A stretch of 64,000 nucleotides of DNA from Lotus japonicus (Eukaryota > Streptophyta > Magnoliopsida > Fabales > Fabaceae): contig NC_080044.1 of the NCBI RefSeq assembly GCF_012489685.1, positions 72,712,732-72,776,731 on the forward strand, written 5' to 3'. Both the position numbers and the translations under genes were made by a program. Shown here piece by piece: positions 14,101 to 25,000 of this stretch. Positions within the stretch are counted from its first letter, which is position 1; every line of letters begins with the position of its first letter. The notes beneath the pieces are model-generated. The model saw nothing but the letters and a program-made list of their open reading frames with translations. It was not told where the DNA came from and ran no database searches.

Positions 14101-15041
14101 TCATCAAACAATTTATCTTGCCTTAATTAACCTCGTAACGTCCACTACTATGGAGCAAGCAACTTGCACCTTTTCCATCGATGAGAAAATGACAACATGA
14201 AATGAAAAGTATGGGTGCACTAGTGCTCTACAATTCAGAGTAATTGGGATTTAACCATCATCACTAAGACTAAGTTGCTTTCAAATCATGACAAAGTAGT
14301 GGCCAAAAAAGAACACAAGCGACGAAATATCTTTGCTCATATGGTAACATTGCTTATCTCTTACGTGACCCAAGAGATTAAATTCAATGCTATATCTTAC
14401 AATACCAATAATTATTTTCTTGCGTTAGTTTGGACCAACACCATAGTTTAACAATTCATTCAATAGTTAGATGGATTTGATAAAGCTACTAGTAGTATTA
14501 TTGTTGACCCGAGACCTAGCAACTTGCCATTGTGAAGGTCTCATTTTCCTACCTCTTTCTTTTTTTGAAAATCAAATTCCTTTAGCTTTCTTTTTTGGTA
14601 CAGCAGGATACAGTTTTCTTTTTTCTTCTTTTTCATTGGTTCCACTTTTTTGGTTCTCAATAAATAAATTTTTATTTTATGCATGATTCCAACGTCACGT
14701 GGGTCCCCACCACTCACAACAATAATTTCCATGAAAGACGACAACTAACCTGACGCCGTTACCTCAGCTAACACCCGAACCAAAAAAAATCTTTTTCATG
14801 AGCTGGTTCGGGTAAAAAAATCAGCAACTCCGAACCTGAAAGTAACAGTTTCCGTTAACAAACAGAGTGACCCAGTCTGGGTCAGCGTGTACACCTGTCC
14901 GTGGTTGAGTCAGAAGAGGTGGCCTCACCCTCTTCTTCCTCTGTCATTCTCTCTCTCCTCGTAACGCGTCGTTTTGATGGTGGGCCAGGTCGGTGCAAAC
15001 CCAACCCCATTTCCAAACCCCACCCTTGTCTCCTTCTTCTT
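11110..15041. other. Intergenic stretch without a recognised gene
   Basis: About 3.9 kb between divergently transcribed genes. Short open frames here look random: low complexity, no conserved motif and no supported splice sites. Poly(T) and poly(A) runs occur at 11190-11205, 12530-12545 and 13280-13340. A near-perfect 9-base inverted pair, acccgaacc..ggttcgggt, lies around 14775-14815. No transposon with readable ends was found. Confidence 0.6.
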
Positions 15042-15050
15042 CTCCTATAT
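14696..15050 (+). promoter_or_regulatory. Promoter of the 171-aa protein gene: G-box and TATA box
   Basis: A perfect G-box, CACGTG, lies at 14696-14701 inside caacgtcacgtgggtcc, also an ABRE-like context. A TATA box, cctatataacc, lies at about 15042-15052, roughly 160 bases before the ATG at 15208. That leaves a leader of about 130 bases. bZIP or bHLH control (for example ABA or light) is a possibility from the motif alone. Confidence 0.6.
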
Positions 15051-15207
15051 AACCACCCTCTCCTCCATTTCTATCACCACGTTCACCACCACCACCAAAT
15101 CTCGTTTCTGTAACACAAAACAACCTCTTCCTTCATTTTCATCTTCTTCGTGAGGAGGTAGAAGATTCATTTCTTTTCTGATTTAACTTGTTTCAGTTTT
15201 TTCCACC

Positions 15208-15723
15208 ATGGCAACACAAGTTTTGCAGCCACAGGACTGTTTAACCGAACGGTTCAGAGCTTCTCCGGCGACAAGTTCCCGCCGGGGTAACAACTGTAGA
15301 AGTTATTACTACAACAACAACAACAATCATGCTGCGGCGGCGAGATCTTCTTCCTCTTCTTCTTCTTCTTCTTACTACAGGAAGCAAGTTACCCGACCCG
15401 ACCAGAAGAAGCGGGTTCACGTGAGTTCCGGCCAGTTAGAGCAATCAAACTGTGGTACGGTCTCGAAGAGATCTAGTTCTGATGATTCTAAGGTGGGGAG
15501 GAGCAACGGATTGGGTTCGGAGAAGGTGACGATTCTCCGGAGGGGCAAGTCGCTGGACTCGGCGCCGGTGAAGAGCGACATCATGTACGCTGGATCTGCG
15601 TGTGCGATGTCTCCGGCGCCGAGCGCGCTTCCTCTGCCATCTTTTTCGACGAGGAAGCAGTCGCCGGCGGCGTTTGATGACTCTGCGACGCGAGATCTGA
15701 GGCGTTTGTTGCGTCTTGAATGA
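15208..15723 (+). CDS. Plant protein of unknown function with a PNRC-like proline motif (171 aa)
   Basis: A single-exon gene; the start ATG has a good plant context (ccaccATGG). The protein is mostly disordered and basic. It has an Asn run and a Ser run (about residues 36-56), then KRVHVSSGQ. A conserved C-terminal block reads YAGSACAMSP (127-136), PSALPLPSFSTRK, and DDSATRDLRRLLRLE at the very end. The YAGS..SP.PS.LP.PSF arrangement resembles the short motif of proline-rich nuclear receptor coactivators (PNRC), which bind the decapping factor Dcp1 in animals. The plant role is not known to me, so that link is a hypothesis. GC content is higher than in surrounding DNA. The upstream G-box suggests regulated expression. 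Confidence 0.85.
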   Translation: MATQVLQPQDCLTERFRASPATSSRRGNNCRSYYYNNNNNHAAAARSSSSSSSSSYYRKQVTRPDQKKRVHVSSGQLEQSNCGTVSKRSSSDDSKVGRSNGLGSEKVTILRRGKSLDSAPVKSDIMYAGSACAMSPAPSALPLPSFSTRKQSPAAFDDSATRDLRRLLRLE

Positions 15724-16200
15724 CGTAGAATAAACTCTTGTACTTACTTTTTCTATCAAGCCCCTCCCGGGTTCAAGTTCTGACCCGACCGTGATTATTT
15801 TTTTAAAACGGAAAGGGTGGATCTGAACTAGGGGAGAAAAGCTTGGAGTAGCGTAAGGTATGAAGTATGAACGAACCATGTGAAGTTGTGATGTTATTTG
15901 TTTAGGTTTAAGTTTAAATTATAATTAGGGTTGTTACTTGTTACTACTACTAGTTAGTTAATGGAAAAGAAGAAGAGGGAGAAGCAGATTGTGAATTAGG
16001 TGATTTGGGTTTCTGGGTTTCGGCTCTGGTGTGAAATTGCTAGCTCCTTGTACACTGTTTGACTGTTTGTAAAGTGATTACTACTCTTATGAAGATATTA
16101 ATTTTAGTGGATTTCATGAAATTTTCTTTTTTCACATCTCATTTCCTGTGCTCTTATTATTTGGTTAAGCTGTAACTTACCATTAATTAATTCTCTCAAA
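15724..16200 (+). other. Likely 3' UTR and downstream region of the 171-aa gene
   Basis: Non-coding sequence after the TGA. AT-rich runs near 15895-15960 and 16080-16110 could hold the poly(A) site, but no single signal stands out. The antisense frame across 15445-15879 is a shadow of the gene. Confidence 0.4.
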
Positions 16201-16204
16201 TGGA

Positions 16205-16570
16205 AGAAGGCACTTGTTAAATAACATAAAGAAGAAGGTGCAAAGCAGTGAAAATAATAGTGATTGTGCAGAACTGGATTGTATGAAAGAACCTTACTAA
16301 GGTTATCACAAAACACTGCAGGGGATGTAATACCAAGCTCAGACAGTAAGGTTTGCAACCAAAGGAGTTCTGCTGTGGTTTGAGCAAGGTTGTGATATTC
16401 AGCCCCAGTGTTAGAGTGAAGCAACATGAGGTTGCTTCTTTGAGGATCAAGAGAACAAATTAGGACCCAAGAAGACACCAATGCTAGAGGTGGATCGTCA
16501 ATCATCGGGATTAGACGCCCAATCTGCAGTGAGATTCAAGGGACGAGTGAGACACAGTTGCAACAAAAAC
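16205..16570 (-). pseudogene. Broken Ty1/copia retrotransposon RNase H fragment
   Basis: Reading the minus strand gives ADWASNPDD, then a stop, then RSTS..GVFLGPNL. After a frame change it gives NTGAEYHNLAQTTAELLWLQ, LLSELGI and VFCDNLS. These are the hallmark blocks of the copia RNase H region (DWA..PDDR.ST.G; S.TEAEY..LA..T.EL.WL). At least one frameshift and stop codons are present, and no LTRs are visible nearby, so it is an old remnant. Confidence 0.75.
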
Positions 16571-17389
16571 CGTGAGTCTGAGAGGAGTCCAAATAGTGAT
16601 TGGTTTAACAACGGAAGAGAATGTCTCAGTGAAATGAGGGAGATTGATGAGGAGGTGGACGGAGCTGATGAACAACAAATAGAAGTAGTTCATGATGGGA
16701 ATGTGAAATGAGAGAGATTGTACAAGTGCAGTAGTATGAGAAAAGTGAGAACTGAAACTCATGGAATAACAACCATGATGTGAAGACTAGTACCCAGAAA
16801 AAGTGCACTCAGAAGATCGAAAATCCAGTTTATGTGCATTACAGGGCATGAGCAGAGCAAAACAAGCACAACAAGGTAAGAAAGATGCCCCTTCTCGGAC
16901 AAACCATGGATATTTTATCAAGCCAAATACATGAAAGAATTGTTTGCCTAAGAGTTGGTCATAAGCTTATGAGTAAGTTATAAGCTCTTTCGATAATCTT
17001 AACCAAATACATGTATTAATTCTTATGTTATAAGGATGAACAAATTATTCCAAATGCAGTCTCAGTAGAAGCATTTATGAAAATAATTAGCCCATACAAA
17101 ACTGGTATAACAATCTCCAATTATATCCTGAACTGGTGGCAGTGAAGCAAATAGTAAATTACAACATACACACCTAATGAAGATAAAAACCTTCCCCAGC
17201 TAAAACAATACCTCTTTTGTTTACACTACATAAATCAAGCCAGCCATCTAACAGTCAGTTTCTAATCCAACACCAAATAGGTAAGAAAGATGTCAATTCT
17301 CTTTTACCAAAACTGAAGCATTCAAGTGGTCAAGCTACCATCCAAACAATGAAAAGATCATTGCTCCCCAAGTAATCACACAGAATCCA
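16571..17389. other. Intergenic, with probable 3' UTR of the SpoU gene
   Basis: No gene is recognised. The segment from about 17150 to 17389 probably includes the 3' UTR of the minus-strand methyltransferase gene. The rest is AT-rich and may include decayed retrotransposon sequence continuous with the copia fragment. Confidence 0.4.
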
Positions 17390-18770
17390 TCAACCATCCA
17401 CAAACAATGCATCAAGGAGGCTTGAAGATGAATTTCCACTCTCAGTCTCATCAAAGAAACCACCATTGGCAGCATTTTCTCGTCTAGCTTTACGCTCTTC
17501 AATGACAGATTCTTCGGCTTCGGCGCAGTAATTCCGTCGACTCTGTTTTACAGGTCTCTCAGCCACAACAAATTTATTTCCATCGCGAGATCTCTCATCA
17601 AAACCTGCCCAAACTGACAAACAAAAAGGTTCAGAAACCACAGTATTACATGAAATACAAGCCTATTTGGATACGAAAGAACACCTATTGGAGCTTCTCT
17701 ACTAAAAAATGCTGAATAAGCTCCAATAAGTGTTTCTTGGTCCCAATCTATATCAGAAAGAGTTGGAACTAATATCATAATAAAGGGTATGATGTAAATC
17801 AAGAACATGTTTGCTTCAGCTTTTCTCTCATCAAAACCATCGGCCTTAAAAGATAATCACAGTAGCTTAAAAGTGATTTTACTTCAAGTTTCCAAACATA
17901 CAATTAGCTTAGTTTATGAGCTGATCAACATTTTTTCACTCCAAAAGTGATTCTACTATCAAGCTCCCCTCACAATTTATGGCTTAACGTGCCTACGATC
18001 ATATCTCCACCATTATTCCAAACACACAGTATGAAATGAATCAATAACCATCCATAAAAATGTCAGGACATAATCTTCCAAAAGCTCAGGGTAACTGAAG
18101 AAACACAACAGTATCCCAAAAGAACATAGGATCTAGATCCCTGTAGCAATCATATCCTAAGAGAGTTATCATCAGCACTAACAGTTACACAGTGAGTTTG
18201 GATGAATTTATCTTATACCATAAATTGAAACAAGCTTGTGCAATATTTCTAAAAGCTCTACCTATAAACTTGTAAAGTCTCAATTGAAAAGATCTAATAA
18301 GCTATATAAAATCGAATAGAAACAAAGGTACCTGCAAAATGATGAAGAACAATGGAAGCAGCCACAGTAACATTCAAGGAAGCAGTGCCGCCACCATATT
18401 GCGGGATATAGACGAAGAAGTCACAAATCTCAACTTCCTTCGGGGAGAGGCCGGAACCCTCGTTGCCGAGAAGAAAAGCGGTGTTCTTACTGAAAGGTTG
18501 GTGGTTGACAGGGAGAGCGTCGTCGGTGATCTCGACACCGCAGATATCACAGTCCCTCTCGTGCTTGAGGTAGTGGCGGGCGTCTTGGAGAGAGTGGAAG
18601 TGGCGGAAGCGGAGGTGGTTGGAGGAGCCATGGCTGCCGAAAGAGTTGAAGTCTCTCCGGCCGACGAGGATGAGCTCCGTGACGCCGAAGGCGGTGGCGC
18701 TTCGTGCGAGTGTGCCGACGTTGTGCCTCTTTGCTATGTTGTGCACCACCACGTAGCTTTCCCACCCCAT
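17390..18770 (-). CDS. SpoU-family tRNA/rRNA methyltransferase (220 aa, 2 exons)
   Basis: Exon 1 is 18770-18332 and exon 2 is 17613-17390, joined by a GT-AG intron with a split Val codon. The product carries the SPOUT-fold motifs. Motif 1 is HNIAKRHNVGTLARSATAFG near the N-terminus. Motif 2 is FLLGNEGSGLS. Motif 3 is IPQYGGGTASLNVTVAASIV, which forms the knot that binds S-adenosylmethionine. The family transfers a methyl group to a ribose 2'-OH in tRNA or rRNA; the exact target is unknown. I chose the ATG at 18770 (MGWESYVVVHN) because homology starts there. An in-frame ATG at 19004 would add 78 residues of unrecognised, low-homology sequence. Length matches the plant homologue I recall as At4g15520 (about 222 aa). 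No transit peptide is evident with the short start. Confidence 0.92.
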
Positions 18771-19129
18771 TCGATTTTCACCGCAACCGCAATCAAACGA
18801 CGTCGTTGTAACGAAACTGCTTCGGTGTTGAAGGTTGAAGAAGACACAGAGCTTTCTCCTTCTTCCCCTTCTTTCGGTCAAAATTTGACGAAAACTTGAA
18901 AGGCCCAACTTTGGGTCCGATCCGGCCCAAACTTCCGGCCCAAACTTCCTTGCTTCCATCCTCTTCAAATTCTCAACATGTTTTTTGTGAGTCCATGTAT
19001 CCACAACGACCGTAATGACTAATCTCTTTGTCGCTGGTACTCGTACTAAATGGTAAATAACTGATCACAAAATGTGCTCCATTTCTATGGATGAGGATCG
19101 TACCCCGACATCATGATTAAAGAACAAAA

Positions 19130-20110
19130 GTGAATTGATCATTACGCTACAAGATAATAAATGAATGAATGTTCTTCCCTCATTAATTTGATTTTTTAGA
19201 TTTCAATGTCATACAAATTACATTTGAGTTTAATGGTTATGCTCTCAATGTAAAAATGTTTTACATAGACATCCAATAATTGAGTGTCACGTACTCAAAA
19301 ACATTTATGATCTTTTTTAATTTTAATTAAATTAAAATCTTATTTTCTGATTTGGCAACTCATCATTGAATGTCTGTGTAAAAAATGTTTATACTGAACT
19401 ATTAAATTCATTACATATTTTTCTAATATTTTTTTCCAGGCAACCAAACGTTTTGATATTCAAATTTGTATAATTTAGATTCCTAAACTTCGAATCACTT
19501 CACAATAGTTATACCTAGGCTTTGATTTAATTAGATCATTTTTTTTGAAGTTCATGGATAACAACATTACAGAAGATACTAGTCTGTTTTCAATAATTTA
19601 ATGTATTGGCATAAGCAATTCCCGTAAACTTGGCTTTAAATAAGTTTAAAATAGGATTCCATAATTGTCATTGAAATTTGAACTAAAATTTATAGAGTCT
19701 CTTCCAAATGGAATGGAAGAATCCGTTTAAAAGCACTTTTAAAATAATTTTCTTTTAGCAGTTGTGGTCACATAATTTCCTGATCTGAAAAATGATGTGA
19801 ATACATTTCCAGACCTGAGAAAGAGATGATCACAACCGGTCAAAAGAATTTTGATCCTGCCTTCCTTTAAAATAGTCAAAGAATAATGACCTTTTGATTA
19901 TTGAGAGACCGGGTGCTAGTATGGCATATTTATATAAGATGTCATGTGTTAATTACATGATGTGGGACTCATTCTTAACTTTTAAGTTTCAACATACTAA
20001 TGTCAAGCACAAAATCAAACAAATGACATAGGCTAAAGCAGCTTATATGAAAAACATGTCCATTAAGAATTATCATATGATACATGAAGAGATTTTCTGA
20101 AAATATCAAA
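19130..20110. repeat. First copy of a diverged tandem duplication
   Basis: Blocks here recur in the same order at 20470-21740. Examples: 'tgttc(t)tccct..ttgattttt.agatttca'; 'gattcctaaactt.gaatca.ttcacaat..acctaggctttgat'; 'aattacatgatgtgggactcattcttaact'; and 'ccattaagaa.tatcatatgat.cat'. Spacing differs because each copy has its own insertions. The shared 26-base 'acatgatgtgggactcattcttaac' block shows common origin. Confidence 0.7.
19225..19400. mobile_element. Candidate MITE inside the first duplicate copy
   Basis: The left end (ttttacatagacatccaataattgag) pairs with the right end (ctcatcattgaatgtctgtgtaaaa) as an imperfect inverted repeat. It encloses an AT-rich core. The matching position in the second duplicate copy lacks it. 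Target duplication was not resolved. Confidence 0.45.
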
Positions 20111-20544
20111 GTTCTTCTTATCTTTTGCTTTTGTGTGGGACTTGAGCTGCGTTAATTGCGTTCTTTTGAAACTTTGGTTGGCTTTGTGTACTCCTCTCTG
20201 ATTAATCTTACGGCTCGTTTGTATGACCAGCATTCATGTCAAGGCTGATATTAGACTTTAAAAGGCACTTCAGCTATTTGAGTTGGGTGTTTCAATTTGA
20301 ATCATAACCGTGAGTCTTTAAAAGTATATGAATGCTCAAATTTGGAGTTTTGATAGGAAAAAATTATGATCAACTTGTAAGCTATTGTTGTACATTATTC
20401 CTTCTGTTGTTGTATCAAAAGTATAGCAAATGATAAGAATGTTCATAAGTAAAGATTTAACATATATCAATAAGAGATTAAGAGTTAATAAGCTAATGTT
20501 CCTCCCTGATTTGATTTTTAGATTTCAAGATCATAGGGGGCTTC

Positions 20545-20943
20545 TTAGAGCAGAAATTGCTACCTGAGCAGGAAACTTTTTCAAGCTCACTTTCGAGCTC
20601 TTCTGTCTTACTTCCAGAAATTTCAGCTATTAATCATGGTCTAATTCTAGCATGAGACCTGGGCTATGGTAGAGTGATATGTGAGAGTAATTCACTAGAC
20701 GCTATTAAGCTTGAGGAGGGCCATTCAGGGTCCACGGTTATAAATGCAACCTTTGCAAGAGACTATCTCGTGTCCTTACTTCCTCGGATAGTTATATTCA
20801 AGCATGTTCGAAGGGAGGCTAATTATAGTGCTGATATAATGCCTTCCTATGGGTTTTGTAAGATGGATAACCTCAAGCTTTGGACTCTTCTCCTTGATTG
20901 TGTTATCCCTCTTTTAGCTTCTTATAGGCTTTGTTGCTCTTAG
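20545..20943 (+). pseudogene. LINE retrotransposon RNase H remnant
   Basis: The translated plus strand gives a stop, then DLGYGRVICESNSLDAIKL, and further on FKHVRREANYSAD. These match the C-terminal RNase H domain of plant L1-type LINEs (usual form: ..WDLGY..V..ESDS...; HV.RE.N..AD.LA). A stop codon falls within the conserved region and the 5' part is missing, so it is dead. Confidence 0.75.
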
Positions 20944-21109
20944 TTTTTGTTTTTCTGTTGCGTGTTGTCTTTTAGTTCCTCTTCAATTCAATTACATATG
21001 GAAGTATCTTTGTAACAGCAATCAAACATTTTGATATACATGGATGTATATTTGAGATTCCTAAACTTTAAATCAGTTCACAATAATACAGTTGTACCTA
21101 GGCTTTGAT

Positions 21110-21355
21110 GTAGTACTCTTTTTCCTTCACCAGATTTTCCCAAGGGGGTTTTTCCTAGTAAGGTTTTAATGAGGCTTGATTTCTATAATCTATCTCCTTG
21201 GAGGTGATGGGTGGTGGGTTCATCTATTAGTGTGGGATCAGTTCTTTTATTCGGTAAATTCATTGTACTTCTCTTTTCCATCTCTCCTCTTGTATTGGGT
21301 TGAAATACCCCTTGTACTTCATTTTAATATATTTCATTTGCTTATAAAAAAAAAA
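21110..21355 (+). mobile_element. 5'-truncated LINE tail with target site duplication
   Basis: The segment holds the typical legume LINE 3' end ('aaggggg.ttttcctagtaaggttttaatgaggc', later 'gggttgaaataccccttgtactt') and ends in a poly(A) run at 21346-21355. It is flanked by cctaggctttgat (21097-21109) and cctggctttgat (21356-21367), a target duplication with one indel. The matching place in the first duplicate copy (about 19514) has one uninterrupted 'cctaggctttgat', an empty site that confirms the insertion. Confidence 0.85.
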
Positions 21356-22058
21356 CCTGGCTTTGATCTATAATTTAATTTCACAAGTATTGGAATAATC
21401 TTATTCAAATAAACTTAGTTTAAAATAAGATATTACGATTAAAAGTTTAACTAGAATTTATAGGGTTCCTTTCAAATGAAAGAATCCCTTCAAAAAATTA
21501 GCGTCTGCCTTTTATTGCAACAAGCACACGGTATTCTTTAGTAAAAGGCGAAAGAATAGTTCGCTTTGTGCTTAATGCGAGGCTGCTTGCTCAACTTAAC
21601 ATAGCTTCTGCATATTTATATCAGTTGTCATGCCAAGTTCAGTGTTTATTACATGATGTGGGACTCATTCTTAACTTTCTCTTGACAACATGATCCATTA
21701 AGAAATATCATATGATGCATTGAAGAAACTTTCAAAGATTTTATTAGTGATAAAATAGAACATGTACAAGATCTTGACATAACCAATCTTATTTTATGGC
21801 ATGACATACCAATATGTCAACACAAGTGTCTCATACAAGAAATATACCAAGACACATTATGCAATCAAATCACTAAAGAAACATTGAATGAATCTTTGCA
21901 CACAATGTTTTCGCCATTGTCTTTATTTTTATCTCCAAAGATTTGTCTATCAATTTCCCTTTCTTTCACTTCCATAAGCATGTTAGTAGCTTTCCTTCAT
22001 CTGACCCCATTTCTTATGAACATGTTCTTTCAAACCACACTATTATTTGCATTGTCTC

Positions 22059-25000
22059 TTAAACTTCTACTTGAGCTGCCGCTAGCCTAGCAATTGGAAC
22101 CCTGCAAAGGAGTCCTCAGATTTTTCAGTGTGACAATTGAAAATACTAATATTTCTTTTGCAGATAATGTAGAACTGAAAATTTTACCTAAAAGGAGAAC
22201 ATGATACATAGTCAAGCCCAAGTTGAGCAAAGAATGCAACAGAAGAAGGTTCCCCACCATGCTCTCCACATACTCCAATCTGATAATCAACTTAATAGAT
22301 TAATTGCAGGGGTGTAATGAATGAAGCAGATGTTTATATCACAAAATTTCACATAGTAAGAATAAATATATGAGTAATGAAATTTGTTGGTTTAAATCTC
22401 AATTGGTAAGTTACTCTTTTATACCTTTAATTTTGGTCTTGCGGCACGACCCTTTTCTGTGCAAAGTTTGATGAGTTGACCCACACCTTTCTGGTCAATT
22501 ACCTGCAAGTATTGTCAACAACTCAAACTCAGAAACCATCCTTCATGTAATCATAAAATGTACGTTAAGAAACTTACCTCAAATGGATCATGCTGCAAAA
22601 TCCCGTTGGCTAGGTATATAGGAAGAAATTTGCCAACATCATCTCTACTGTATCCAAATGTCATCTGAGTAAGGTCATTGGTTCCAAATGAAAAGAACTC
22701 TGCCTCCTTTGCAATCTACACAAATGGATTATAAAGTTAGAAAGTATAGTAATAAGATGATGACAAAATGGTCCTTGGAACTGTTGTTGCAGCAAATGAT
22801 AATCTTGGTTTCAAGGTGATAAAACGAGCATATTATATGTTAAAGTGTGAATCTTCAAGATATAACAATATAAGTTTTACCTCATCTGCAACAAGCGCAG
22901 CTCTTGGAACTTCAATCATAGTTCCAACCTTATAGCTTAGAGAGGAACCCATCTCAGAGAACACTTTCTCAGCAACATTTCTGATTACGCTCACTTGATG
23001 CCTTAATTCCTGCAAACAAAATTTGGGCTTATATAATATTTACAAGGGTTTCATCAATGTCAGAACTCTAAGTAGTTCTTCATGTTATATATTTCAAGAG
23101 ATACATCGTTAAGGAAAAAGGAATGCAAGATAAATAATGTTCCAAAGTATAGCATAGGGATTTTTTTTCATATATGATACATCATACATGTGAAACAATT
23201 GGAAGAATAACACAAGAGAATAAAAAAGGGAAAGGACCATGCCTGAGGTGTACCGATAAGTGGAACCATGATCTCAGGAAGAACTGTAATACCATGGTTA
23301 CTTATTGAAACAGCAGCCTGAAAAATTGCACGGGCCTGCATCTCAGTCAATTCTGGGTATGAGATTCCTAGCCTGCTCACAAAATTTCAATTGTCAAATA
23401 TAAGGAATTGTTATTTTACTAATTGATCCATAAATTGAATATATTATGAGCCATGATGCTTCATTTGTGACTGCAGATTTGCATTACATATGGATGAAGA
23501 GGCATGAATAGTTTTATATTATAATTCAAACATGCCCCCACACACGAGAGCTCATTAGGCTTCAAACGTGGACTATGCACGGACCTATCTATCTTATGTT
23601 GAGACTCAACTTTTTTAATTACAATAATGAGGGCAACAAAGATAGTACTCTAGAGCGCTTGGTCAGAGAAGCGCTGATACCATATCATGAACCAACGATC
23701 TCAAAAGCTTAAGCTGTTTGCAGAAGCCACAATTGAATATTTTTATATTATATTTCTAAGAGAAGCATCATAAGAAGGGGGACAAACCTGCAGCCACGAA
23801 AACCGAGCATGGGATTCACTTCTGATAGTTTTTCAATCCTTGAGAAGATTTCTTCTTCTTTCATGCCTGTTTGGGAAGTTAGTTCACTCACAATATGCTC
23901 CAAGTCACCTTCTGGAAGAAATTCATGAAGTGGAGGATCTAACAATCGGATTGTCACTGGGAGGCCATCCATTGCACGAAAGATTCCCTCAAAATCTGAT
24001 CTCTGATATGGTAGCAACAAGTCTAGTGCAGCTTTCCTCTGCTCCGGCGTAACGGCCATTATCATCCTTCTCACAGCCTTTATCCTTTCATCTGAAGCAA
24101 AAAACTAAAACACACCAAAACATGCAACAAATAATTTGTAGCTACTCCGTGTCAATTAATTCAAGAGTAATAAATTCATGCTTTCATTTAGTTCTAGCAA
24201 GAGTTGAATATTTATTTGTACCATGTGTTCTGTCCTGCAAAGTCCAATCCCTTGTGCACCATTTTTTCTTGCAGCTAGAGCATCTTCAGGTGTGTCAGCA
24301 TTTGCCAAAACCTGGTAGACAACAATGATATTAGTGAAGATACTTCGATTCAACTCAAATTCTGTTGAAATAAAGAATATGAAGCACCTTCAGATTTCTT
24401 ATTTCATCAGCCCAAGACATGAAAGTTTCCAAATCTTCACTTAGAGCAGGAGGAGAAAGTGCTTGCTTTCCCAGTATCACCTCACCTGTGGATCCATTCA
24501 GCGAGAGCCAATCGCCTTCCGTTATCATCTTACCCCCGATTACAACCACCTGCATTATCATTATCAATTGAGATTATACTTAGTTACTAAGAACATGAAG
24601 ATCTTTCACCAAATAGAGTAAATCTCCAAATTTGTCTCTGAAAGACTGAAACATTTGGCAGCAGACACATTAGTCCATGAGGACTCAAAAAATTAATCCT
24701 AATCCTTTAAATCACGAAATGTCAATCATATTAGTTTCAAGACATTATACATATTGGTCCTCAGAATGACTAATATGGCTAATGTTTGGGATTTTTAGGG
24801 ACTATAGTGGAATTTTTTCATTATCAGGAACTAAGTGTAGAACTGTTAAATTTCTTGTGAACAATTTTGGGTATTTACTCTTACAGACATGTCTTCATTG
24901 CTAACAAAAATTCTGGAGTTACCTTCTCAACATCATTTACTTGGATATCAGAGCAGCCAGAAACACAACACTTTCCCCATCCACGCGCTACGACAGCAGC

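Larger units (their letters stand above)
20470..21740. repeat. Second copy of the tandem duplication, split by LINE insertions
   Basis: This copy shares ordered blocks with 19130-20110 (see that entry). It has gained a LINE RNase H fragment (about 20545-20943) and a LINE 3' tail (21110-21355). Divergence suggests an old event. The pair sits just downstream of the PPDK stop codon. Confidence 0.7.

Noticed and set aside
15445..15879. 144-codon open frame on the minus strand
   Set aside because: It is antisense to the 171-aa gene; its Arg-rich product is a by-product of GC-rich codons there, with no known motif.
18339..18899. 186-codon open frame on the plus strand
   Set aside because: It lies antisense to the SpoU methyltransferase exon, which carries all the conserved motifs.
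18771..19004. N-terminal extension of the SpoU protein to an upstream ATG
   Set aside because: The 78 extra residues show no conservation that I recognise and read like leader sequence; homology starts at MGWESYVVV.
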